Source of the DNA: Taibaiella sp965229095
GTDB lineage: Bacteria; Bacteroidota; Bacteroidia; Chitinophagales; Chitinophagaceae
NCBI GenBank assembly: GCA_965229095.1
Contig: OZ245855.1
Span: 2,604,001-2,668,000, forward strand
Direction: 5' to 3'
DNA: 64,000 nucleotides
Shown here: positions 18,391 through 25,605 of the stretch, piece by piece
How positions within the stretch are numbered: position 1 is the first letter of the stretch
How the letters are laid out: each line of letters starts with the position of its first letter
Translations under genes and position numbers: made by a program
The notes under the pieces: model-generated
Databases searched by the model: none
What the model saw: only the letters and a program-made list of their open reading frames with translations
What the model was told of the DNA's origin: nothing

Positions 18391-19674
18391 TTATTTAGCA
18401 AGTATAATTGGTTTCGTAGCGCTTTTGCTATCGGCTTGTATCTTCACGAAGTATTGTCCCGAAGGCAATGCGGAGAGATCCACGTTCATTTTGTACTGCC
18501 CCGGCATTGCTTTATCCACAGCCTGCAGGACTAATTGTCCGGCAGTATTGAAGACTTCGTATTGCACTGCTTTGTTCTCGTTACCCCCATCGAACCAGAA
18601 GGAGACCATACCATTGGCAGGGTTAGGATACACCTTTACTTCAAGCCGACTTTTTCCTGGTTGATTGATACCGGTGGGAGGTGGTGGTGGCGGTGGCGTA
18701 CTGGTTGCTTTTAAAGAATCCAGCCAGGATTTTCCGTCAAGGTCCCATTGTATTCTTTTCTGTGCAAAACCGGCACTGTCCAGTTCGGGAGATAACAAAT
18801 GGTTCATCGCGGTAACGGCAATATCGGTCTGCACCGGTGTCTTGGCCAATAATACGGGGTTTATCGGATTAGAAGGCATCAGGTAGCTTCCCGGGTCCTG
18901 TACAGCAAGCAATTGTTTTTGCTGCACATTGTTCCCGCTTCCGATCCACCAGATATGACGTTCTGCATCGGAATTGCCACCGTGCGAAGTACCGGTACCG
19001 CCGTGGTCGGTGCAGATCAGTACGAGCCAGTCTTCGTTGGCATAATTGGGACGGGCATGTAAAGCGGTCATCACCCTGCCAATGGCCGAATCCACTTCAT
19101 GGATCGCCGACATATAGATGGGGTTGGAAGGGCTGAACCCGCTGCCGTGCCCCATATTATCTACTTTGGCAAAGTAAACGGTCATAGCATCCAGGTTGGG
19201 GTTCTGCAATTGGGTGATCGCTGCATTGGCCACTGCAGTCACATCATTCTCCGTACGCACGATCTTCTGGTCGAAACCTTCATTAGTCACCTGTGTGCTC
19301 ATAGGCGCCCAGTCCACGATCTGTACAGCATACAGGTTAGGTTTTACTTCTTTTACCCTTTTGGCATAGTAAGGATAGTTGGCAAAATTGCTGCCGGCAT
19401 AGCTGTTATCCGTAACGCCATTCTTCTGATGCCATACGCCGGTAAACATAGCCGACCAGGAAGGACCCGAAACCGTATAGCCCAGGTGCCAGGAGTCGTA
19501 GGTAAAGAAACCGGTGGCGATCAATTGGTCGATATTAGGCGTGCTCGCTTCCTGCAACGCATCGGAGCGTACGCCATCTATGCCGATGATCATGACCTTC
19601 TTGGTTTGCGAGGCCTGCAAAACATACGCTGTAAGCGCCGTTAAGATGAATGTGGAAAGAAAAAACTTTTTCAT
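18391..19674 (-). CDS. Secreted alkaline-phosphatase-superfamily phosphodiesterase-like enzyme 2 (T9SS)
   Basis: 427 residues, strongly similar to the enzyme at 13170-14441. Signal peptide 1-22, metal ligand Asp33 in IIGIDGVRSDAL, probable nucleophile Ser69 in TVSGPSWS, then DNMGHGSGF and CTDHGGTGTSHGG for the remaining metal-binding Asp and His residues. A run of seven prolines near residue 335 links the catalytic domain to the T9SS sorting domain (VKVYPNPANG). The gene follows the TonB receptor by 44 bases and precedes LamG protein 2 by 47, so all three are probably one transcript. The active-site segment differs from paralogue 1 at DTHWDMPDGAGHG versus MTVYFAKVDNMGHG, so the two may not share the same substrate. 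Confidence 0.88.
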   Translation of the reverse strand: MKKFFLSTFILTALTAYVLQASQTKKVMIIGIDGVRSDALQEASTPNIDQLIATGFFTYDSWHLGYTVSGPSWSAMFTGVWHQKNGVTDNSYAGSNFANYPYYAKRVKEVKPNLYAVQIVDWAPMSTQVTNEGFDQKIVRTENDVTAVANAAITQLQNPNLDAMTVYFAKVDNMGHGSGFSPSNPIYMSAIHEVDSAIGRVMTALHARPNYANEDWLVLICTDHGGTGTSHGGNSDAERHIWWIGSGNNVQQKQLLAVQDPGSYLMPSNPINPVLLAKTPVQTDIAVTAMNHLLSPELDSAGFAQKRIQWDLDGKSWLDSLKATSTPPPPPPPTGINQPGKSRLEVKVYPNPANGMVSFWFDGGNENKAVQYEVFNTAGQLVLQAVDKAMPGQYKMNVDLSALPSGQYFVKIQADSKSATKPIILAK

Positions 19675-19718
19675 TTTTTTTGATTTGAAGTATGCTTAAT
19701 AGCAGGAAGAGAACAAGA

Positions 19719-22634
19719 TTATAAGTGAAATTTAAGACCGACATAAAATTTCTGCCGGTAATATTCGGTATGGAAAGGACGGTCCGGGACACCGATATAA
19801 GTCCGGTAAGGCGCGTCCAGTATATTGTTGACGGTGAGGTAAGCGCTGAAATGTTTCGAAACATCATAAGCGAATTGGTAATCGAGGGAATACATCGATC
19901 CCATAAACACATCATAATCCGTATTGTCGTGTACCAGCGCATAGGTATTAGGATCGGAAAACAAATTCAGCTCAGTGCTGAAAGACCCTGTGTAATTGAG
20001 CGTAACGCGGGTGTTTACTTTTCCTTTTTCATAGAACAATGCCAGGTTGTACAGTATGGGCGTCTGCTCTGTCAGCGGCTGGCTGTGGGTTCTGCCCGGT
20101 ACCTGCATGCGGGAATAAGAATAAGTAAAGTTAGCAGCGACACCAAAGCCTTTCCAGAGTCCCGGCAGGAAATCAAAATGCCGGTCGATCAGGGCTTCAA
20201 AACCCATTACGTAGGAGTTGCGGGCATTGGCGTAGCTCTTCATCGTATAGCCGGGTACGGCATTGCCTTCGTCTATCTGGTTGGTCCGGAATATGTGATC
20301 TGTCACATTTTTATAATAAGCGCCTACGGAAAACATGCCTTTCGTTCCCCAATAATGTTCGTAAGACAGGTCGAAGTTCAAAGAGTAAGTGGGCTTCAGG
20401 TTGGGATTACCGAATACGAAAAGGAACTGATCCCTTTCAAACAAAGCATAGCCGGGTTTGGTCTGCTCAAAATTAGGCCGGTGAAAAGTACGGGAAACAG
20501 CAGCCCTGATATTGCTGTTCTGGTCAGGCGTGAAGAGCGCATTCAGCGAAGGCAGCAATACGGTATAGGATCTGCTAAAGGAGCGGGCTTCGGCATTGAC
20601 GCCCAGCGGCGCGTTATCATCCACCACGGTGGTGTCTGATGTTTCCGACAGATCAGTATGTTCCATCCTGAGCCCGCCGGTAAAGGTCAATGCAGGTGTC
20701 GCCTTCCATTCGCCCATCACATAAGCTGCAGCCATGTTTTCCTTATAATGATAAGCGGAGCCCAGCCATTGGTTAAACATGTTGTTGTTAATATCCATGG
20801 GCGTAGCCACAAGGTCGGTCGCATGTGCACCCACGAAGCTGTTCATCTGGTCTTTGGTGAGTACCGGCAGCAAGGCGCCTTTATAAGGAGTCCCCCATTC
20901 TCTCAGGTAATCGTTGTTAGGATCAGCCGCCGTGGTTTGCTGATCAGACAGATATATTTTAGGTGCGGTAACCGGGTTCAGGCGGTATTCAAAAAAGCTC
21001 ACATTGCGGGAACCTTCTTTCCTCCTGTATTTAAAGCCTACCTGGAATTTCAGGTTATTGCTTACGGTATAATGAAAATCCATTTTGGCTACGATGGGAT
21101 CGCGCTCCGTCGTGGTATTCAGGTCTGCAAAAACACTGCTTAAATAATAATCCTGTGGCGTGAGCGGATTGTCGTTGCCCAACTGCTGGTATTTGGGCTG
21201 GATATTGTTGTAATGATCGCCACCGGTACCATAAGGGTTATCTATATCCAGCATTTTATAAGGATAGGCATTAGGGTCCTTAGTGTTGTTGGGATCAAAT
21301 GGGCCACCAAAGAAATTGGTTTTGATCATATCGTTGTACTGCAACAAAGGACTGATGAACTCTACTGTATAGTTACCATTGGGCGTACCGTTCTGTGCCT
21401 GCGGCGTATTGCCAAAACCAAAACGGTTATAATAAGAAGCCACCTTGGCCTCGATCCGGAATTTGTCGGATACTTTCCAGGCCGCATTTAATTCGCCGCC
21501 GTACAAACGGTGATCGAAAATACCATGCGAATTCTGCAGCCTAATCCTTGCACCGGAGCCATCGGACCAGTTATAGCTGGTACGGTTGCTGTATTCATCT
21601 TCAATCATCCGGCCCATGATGAATTTGCCGCCGATCTTGATATTTTCCGTTACCTGGTAATCTGCACCTGCATTCAGGCCGAACGTCTGCCGCAGTCCCC
21701 TTACCCTGTTGAGCTGCAGACGGGCCAGGCTGTGGTTGTAATTGGTACCGTAAGCGATGTATGGTGCATCGATACCGTAATTTTCACCGCTATAAGACCC
21801 GTTGATCACATAGGAAAATTTCTTGTTCTTTGAAATATTCCCCCACAAAAAGCTTCCACTGTAAAGCGGCTTGCGGGATAGCGCATCATAGCCCGTAGAA
21901 ACATCAAGAGAAAGCGTTTTTTCTGTAACCGGTGCTTTGGTCAGAAAATTGATCACCCCGCCTATATTATCCCCTTCCATATCGGGCGTCACCGTCCTGT
22001 TCACTACTATATAATCGATAAGGCTGGAAGGGAATACTTCAAAATTGAACACCCTGGAAGCGTCTTTTTCATCGGCCGTTGGCATCCAGTCTCCGTTCAG
22101 CAAAGCAGCGGTCCAATCTATCGGCGTACCCCGGAGCGATACTTTATTATCTTTAACCACTACGCCCGGCGCCTGGCGGATCACATAGGCCGTTGCTTTT
22201 ACCGGCGATTTGCTGATGCCTTCCGACGATAAAACGGTAACCGATTTATTCGCCATTTTTGTCATATTGACTGCCTTCGCCTGCCCGCCCTGGCGGAAAC
22301 CGCCGCTGATCAATACTTCATCGATAAGATGTTCCGTCGATTCCAGTTGTATGGTTCCCAGGTTAACTGTTTCATTGGACAAAACAGTCACCGGTACTTC
22401 CTGGGATTTATAGCCCATATAGCTTATCTGCACCAGTTGCTTGCCGGTGTCCAGGTCCACTAAGCGGAAAGAACCGTCCAGCTCGGTAAGGGTCCCGTTC
22501 CGGCCGGTTATACTAACAGATACACCGGGCAAGGTTTCGGCCTTATCCCGTATGATGCCCTTTATATTACCGCTCTGGCCGTATAGCCCTGTGGTAATGA
22601 GTATCCCCGCAACAGCAAATAGACTTCGTTTCAT
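19719..22634 (-). CDS. TonB-dependent outer-membrane receptor
   Basis: 971 residues. Signal peptide (to about residue 19, GLYGQ), a carboxypeptidase-regulatory-like beta-sandwich (about 20-110, GNIKGIIRDKAETLPGVSVSI...), plug domain (about 120-235, including VIRQAPGVVVKDNKVSLRG and EGDNIGGVINFLTK), then a 22-strand barrel ending in Phe-His-Leu (QKFYVGLKFHL). There is no SusD-like gene beside it, so it is not a classical Sus pair. It starts the leftward operon with phosphatase 2 and LamG 2 and faces the XRE-cupin regulator divergently. It would import the product released at the surface, plausibly a phosphonate or a phosphonate-bearing fragment, using energy from TonB-ExbBD. Confidence 0.92.
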   Translation of the reverse strand: MKRSLFAVAGILITTGLYGQSGNIKGIIRDKAETLPGVSVSITGRNGTLTELDGSFRLVDLDTGKQLVQISYMGYKSQEVPVTVLSNETVNLGTIQLESTEHLIDEVLISGGFRQGGQAKAVNMTKMANKSVTVLSSEGISKSPVKATAYVIRQAPGVVVKDNKVSLRGTPIDWTAALLNGDWMPTADEKDASRVFNFEVFPSSLIDYIVVNRTVTPDMEGDNIGGVINFLTKAPVTEKTLSLDVSTGYDALSRKPLYSGSFLWGNISKNKKFSYVINGSYSGENYGIDAPYIAYGTNYNHSLARLQLNRVRGLRQTFGLNAGADYQVTENIKIGGKFIMGRMIEDEYSNRTSYNWSDGSGARIRLQNSHGIFDHRLYGGELNAAWKVSDKFRIEAKVASYYNRFGFGNTPQAQNGTPNGNYTVEFISPLLQYNDMIKTNFFGGPFDPNNTKDPNAYPYKMLDIDNPYGTGGDHYNNIQPKYQQLGNDNPLTPQDYYLSSVFADLNTTTERDPIVAKMDFHYTVSNNLKFQVGFKYRRKEGSRNVSFFEYRLNPVTAPKIYLSDQQTTAADPNNDYLREWGTPYKGALLPVLTKDQMNSFVGAHATDLVATPMDINNNMFNQWLGSAYHYKENMAAAYVMGEWKATPALTFTGGLRMEHTDLSETSDTTVVDDNAPLGVNAEARSFSRSYTVLLPSLNALFTPDQNSNIRAAVSRTFHRPNFEQTKPGYALFERDQFLFVFGNPNLKPTYSLNFDLSYEHYWGTKGMFSVGAYYKNVTDHIFRTNQIDEGNAVPGYTMKSYANARNSYVMGFEALIDRHFDFLPGLWKGFGVAANFTYSYSRMQVPGRTHSQPLTEQTPILYNLALFYEKGKVNTRVTLNYTGSFSTELNLFSDPNTYALVHDNTDYDVFMGSMYSLDYQFAYDVSKHFSAYLTVNNILDAPYRTYIGVPDRPFHTEYYRQKFYVGLKFHL

Positions 22635-22659
22635 TTCCCTTATTTTATGTTTACCGATG

Positions 22660-22703
22660 CAAAAGTAGTTTACGGAAGTTTACAAATGCTGAACTAATGT
22701 TTA
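22660..22703 (-). promoter_or_regulatory. Promoter and operator-like motif of the TonB operon
   Basis: TACTTTTG on the minus strand (22660-22667) matches the -7 consensus; TTTG at 22683-22686 could serve as -33 though the spacing of 15 is short. TGTTTACC at 22698-22705, preceded by ACTAA, is a degenerate copy of the locus motif. Confidence 0.6.
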
Positions 22704-22753
22704 CCAAATTGTTAAGTCTCCGGAGGGTGATATTGTTAATTTTCCATGTCCTC

Positions 22754-22804
22754 TTTGTACAATACGCCGGAGACAATATCTTTGGGGTTTATAAATACTA
22801 AACA
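22754..22804 (+). promoter_or_regulatory. Promoter and operator of the XRE-cupin regulator
   Basis: TTTG (22754-22757), 19 bases, then TATCTTTG (22777-22784) is a very good Bacteroidota promoter. AAATACTAAACA (22793-22804) lies right at the expected transcription start, 6 bases before the ATG. That position suits autorepression by the regulator encoded here. Confidence 0.75.
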
Positions 22805-22810
22805 CTGAAC

Positions 22811-23380
22811 ATGGAAGGAGCATTTTTATTGGAAGTAAGCCGGAGGATAAAAGAGTACCGGCTGGAAAAACGGTTAACGGTACAAGAGCTTGCCGATCGC
22901 TCGGAAGTAAGCAAAGGTCTTATTTCACAGATAGAGAACGGCAGGAGTATCCCTTCCCTTCCTGTATTATTTGCCATTATCCAATCACTGGAAATGGCCG
23001 TTAGCAGCTTCTTCGACGGACTTAACCTGCAAACGCCCAATGTGCTGGTACAAAGGAAAAAGGACTATGAATCCTTTACCAAGGAAGACGCCAAAGGTTT
23101 TTTGTATAAAAGGATCTTTGTAAAAAATGTGGCGGCCTCTACCCTGGATTTCGTGATCCTGGAACTGAACAAAAGCGCTAAGAGGGAAGAGGTAACTACC
23201 GATGCTTTTGAATACAAATACATTATACAAGGTGAATGCGAATATCTGATCAACGGTGAAAAATACGCCTTGCAGGAAGGGGATTCCCTTTTCTTCGATG
23301 GCCGCCTGCCGCACCTTCCCAGGAATACGGGAAGCGAAAAGTGCATTATGCTGATCGTGTATTTCTTTAATCAGAAGTAA
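22811..23380 (+). CDS. XRE-family regulator with C-terminal cupin domain
   Basis: 189 residues. An HTH_3/XRE domain covers about residues 9-63 (TVQELADRSEVSKGLISQIENGRSIPSLPVLF), and a cupin_2 barrel about 105-185 (YIIQGECEYLINGEKYALQEGDSLFFDGRLPHLPRN). In such proteins, of the SutR/PuuR type, the cupin binds a small metabolite and changes DNA binding. It lies between the divergent TonB operon and the transporter gene. The motif AAATACTAAACA overlaps its own transcription start and recurs in front of all other units, so it is the natural candidate for the local regulator. Effector may be the phosphonate or its aldehyde product; that is inference. Confidence 0.92.
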   Translation: MEGAFLLEVSRRIKEYRLEKRLTVQELADRSEVSKGLISQIENGRSIPSLPVLFAIIQSLEMAVSSFFDGLNLQTPNVLVQRKKDYESFTKEDAKGFLYKRIFVKNVAASTLDFVILELNKSAKREEVTTDAFEYKYIIQGECEYLINGEKYALQEGDSLFFDGRLPHLPRNTGSEKCIMLIVYFFNQK

Positions 23381-23382
23381 AC

Positions 23383-23453
23383 AAATACTAAACAAATTTC
23401 ACATTGAGGTAACATTGGGGCTATACTTTTGCGGAGAATATAAATACTAAACA
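23383..23453 (+). promoter_or_regulatory. Promoter with two operator copies before the DUF5690 transporter gene
   Basis: AAATACTAAACA occurs at 23383-23394 and again at 23442-23453. Between them TTG (23404-23406), 17 bases, and TACTTTTG (23424-23431) form a promoter whose start would fall just before the second copy. Two identical 12-mers flanking a promoter suggest looping or cooperative binding. Confidence 0.75.
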
Positions 23454-23461
23454 ATAGTTTA

Positions 23462-24769
23462 ATGATTATCCGAAAGTACCTTTCCCGGAATGCCAACTCC
23501 GCCTTCTTTATAGTATATGCTACTATTGCGGCCTTTCTTACGTATACATCCATGTATGCGGTAAGAAAGGCCTTTTCAGCAGGCACCTTTGAAGGGAAAC
23601 AGTACCTCGGTGTAGACTATAAGGTACTGCTCGTTACTGCCCAAACTATAGGCTATACGCTTTCCAAATGGATCGGCATTAAAGTAGTGGCCGAAAATAC
23701 CCCTTACCAGCGTCCCAGGTATATCATTGGCCTTGTATTGATCGCTACACTGGCACTGGGTCTTTTTGCCGTGGTACCTGCTCCTTATAATATCCTGTGC
23801 CTGCTGCTTAACGGGCTGCCGATCGGCATGATCTTCGGCCTGGTATTTAACTATCTCGAAGGCAGGCGTAGCACGGAGATACTGGTAGTAGGCCTTACGG
23901 TTACCCAGATTTTTTCTTCCGGATTTGTAAAATCCATCGGGCGGTATTTTATCAATGAATACCATTTGACTGAGTACATCATGCCGTTCGTCGTGGCCCT
24001 TATTTTTATGCCCATACTCCTGCTGGCCGTATGGATGCTGGAACAGATACCACAACAATCGGAGGCAGACATTGCCCTGAAATCGGTACGTACACCCATC
24101 AGGAAGGAAGAACGCGGCGCTTTTATCCGCAAATACTTTACAGGCATCGTTATCTTTTTGTTCAGCTATATACTACTTACTGCCTACAGGGATTTCAGGG
24201 ATAATTTTGCGGCGGAGATATGGCAGGGCCTGGGCTATTCGGGGCATTCCGAATTGTTTACGCTTACCGAGATCCCGGTGTCCCTCATTATCCTGCTGCT
24301 TATGGTATGGCTGCAAAAGGTAAAGGATAACATGAAAGCCTTTAGGGCTATTCACATTATGGGCATTACCGGGGCAGCGATCATCCTGTTGTCCACCATA
24401 CTCTTTTCCTACGGGATGATCAATCCTATCGTCTGGATCTGCGGTACGGGTACAGGACTTTATATCGGCTATGTTCCCGTCAATGCTATTTTCTTTGAAC
24501 GGATGATCGCCGTATTCCGGGAGCGGGGTAATGCCGGCTTCCTGGTGATCATGGCCGACTTTTATGGCTATGCCGGCAGCCTTGCTATCCTTTTCTACAA
24601 AAACTGGGGAGAAGCAAAGCTGAGCTATGTAAGCTTCTTCCGCTACGGTTCCTTATGGACAGCGCTCTTGCTGATCGCTTGCCAATACTTGTCCTTGCTT
24701 TACTTTTCCCGCAAAGAGAAAAGAGCGACACTTGAAGAAAGCAGAAAAATAACATTAGCTAATGTTTAG
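23462..24769 (+). CDS. DUF5690-family MFS-like inner-membrane transporter
   Basis: 435 residues with about 12 hydrophobic segments, starting with SAFFIVYATIAAFLTYTSMYAVRKAFSAG, which resembles the first helix and loop of organophosphate:phosphate antiporters and other MFS carriers. Other conserved-looking parts are NYLEGRRSTEILVVGL and RERGNAGFLVIMADFYGYAGS. DUF5690 has no experimentally assigned substrate that I know of. It sits between the XRE-cupin regulator (81 bases upstream) and the phosphonatase-like hydrolase (48 bases downstream), so it likely carries the substrate of that hydrolase pathway across the inner membrane. Its stop codon lies inside the operator copy that precedes the hydrolase gene. 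Confidence 0.88.
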   Translation: MIIRKYLSRNANSAFFIVYATIAAFLTYTSMYAVRKAFSAGTFEGKQYLGVDYKVLLVTAQTIGYTLSKWIGIKVVAENTPYQRPRYIIGLVLIATLALGLFAVVPAPYNILCLLLNGLPIGMIFGLVFNYLEGRRSTEILVVGLTVTQIFSSGFVKSIGRYFINEYHLTEYIMPFVVALIFMPILLLAVWMLEQIPQQSEADIALKSVRTPIRKEERGAFIRKYFTGIVIFLFSYILLTAYRDFRDNFAAEIWQGLGYSGHSELFTLTEIPVSLIILLLMVWLQKVKDNMKAFRAIHIMGITGAAIILLSTILFSYGMINPIVWICGTGTGLYIGYVPVNAIFFERMIAVFRERGNAGFLVIMADFYGYAGSLAILFYKNWGEAKLSYVSFFRYGSLWTALLLIACQYLSLLYFSRKEKRATLEESRKITLANV

Positions 24770-24795
24770 TATTAGTAAATAAATGTTTAATTTTG
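24763..24795 (+). promoter_or_regulatory. Operator and -7 element before the phosphonatase-like gene
   Basis: TGTTTAGTATT (24763-24773) is the reverse complement of the 12-mer found before the transporter, matching 11 of 12 positions with the next base. It overlaps the transporter stop codon and would cover the -33 region. TAATTTTG (24788-24795) fits the -7 consensus, so the hydrolase may also be transcribed on its own. Confidence 0.65.
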
Positions 24796-24817
24796 TAAAA
24801 TACAATTAAACCGGTTT

Positions 24818-25528
24818 ATGCAATCAAATAACATCCAACTGGCCATTTTTGATATGGCCGGCACTACGGTACATGATGAAAATTTTGTGACTCGGGCCTT
24901 ATGCGAAGCGCTGGCGACACATGGCTACCCCGAAGTAACGCTTGAAGCAGCCAACGCGGTTATGGGTATCGCCAAACCTATAGCTATAGAAATGTTGCTG
25001 AAGGAATTTTATCCCGAAACTGCAGCCCAGGCCAACATACAGGCTATTCATGAAAGCTTCCTGAAGGCCATGAGTCATTTTTATGAAACAACCCCGGGAA
25101 TAAGGGAAATGGAAGGAACCAGCGATACCTTTCAACGGCTTCGTGAAATGGGTATCAAGATAGGCCTGGATACCGGTTTTAGCAGGGATATCACCGACAT
25201 TATCATTAAGCGCCTGGGATGGCACAAGCCGGGTGTGCTGGATGTAAGTGTGGCCAGCGACGAGGTGGAACGCGGACGGCCTTATCCCGACATGATCTAC
25301 AAAGCTATGCAGCTACTGGACATCAGCGATACTAAAGCAGTAGCCAAAATCGGCGATACGCCCGTTGACCTGCAGGAAGGCGCCAATGCCGATTGCGGCC
25401 TGGTAATGGGTGTATGGAGTGGCGCTGCCAACAAAGAAACATTGGCATTGTATCCTCATACGCACCTGGTACCTTCCATCGCCGATGTTCCCGAAAAGAT
25501 AAGGGAGTACCTGGTTATGGAAGCTTAA
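24818..25528 (+). CDS. Phosphonatase-like HAD hydrolase (phosphonoacetaldehyde hydrolase type)
   Basis: 236 residues, HAD superfamily. Motif I is FDMAGTT with nucleophile Asp12 and Ala14 instead of the second Asp, the hallmark of phosphonatase PhnX. Lys53 in VMGIAKP sits at the same position as the Schiff-base lysine of PhnX. The later motifs IGLDTGFSR, ASDEVERGRPYPDMIY and KIGDTPVDLQEGANADC also follow PhnX. It fits the phosphonatase-like family TIGR03351, which accompanies TIGR03364 oxidoreductases. Expected reaction: phosphonoacetaldehyde to acetaldehyde and phosphate in the cytosol. It is the last gene of the rightward unit and ends before a bidirectional terminator. The C-P cleaving chemistry is well supported; exact natural substrate is inferred. 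Confidence 0.9.
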   Translation: MQSNNIQLAIFDMAGTTVHDENFVTRALCEALATHGYPEVTLEAANAVMGIAKPIAIEMLLKEFYPETAAQANIQAIHESFLKAMSHFYETTPGIREMEGTSDTFQRLREMGIKIGLDTGFSRDITDIIIKRLGWHKPGVLDVSVASDEVERGRPYPDMIYKAMQLLDISDTKAVAKIGDTPVDLQEGANADCGLVMGVWSGAANKETLALYPHTHLVPSIADVPEKIREYLVMEA

Positions 25529-25548
25529 TCAGGTTATCATTTAAAAAG

Positions 25549-25582
25549 AATGCCGGCGCCCTTAACGGAACGCCGGCATTTT
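25549..25582. terminator. Bidirectional terminator between convergent units
   Basis: AATGCCGGCG (25549-25558) and CGCCGGCATT (25571-25580) form a perfect 10-bp stem with a 12-base loop. T-runs follow on both strands (TTTTTAT rightward, CTTTTTAAAT leftward), serving the phosphonatase-like gene and the SprB-repeat gene. Confidence 0.9.
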
Positions 25583-25605
25583 TATAACAGGAAATTCTAT
25601 ACTAG

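Noticed and set aside
19725..20639. 304-codon plus-strand frame opposite the TonB receptor
   Set aside because: The opposite strand encodes the C-terminal barrel of a recognisable TonB receptor; no start context or domain supports this frame.
19719..22634. SusC/SusD polysaccharide utilisation locus
   Set aside because: The receptor has no SusD-like partner and no glycoside hydrolase nearby; the phosphatase-superfamily and phosphonate-type genes fit better.
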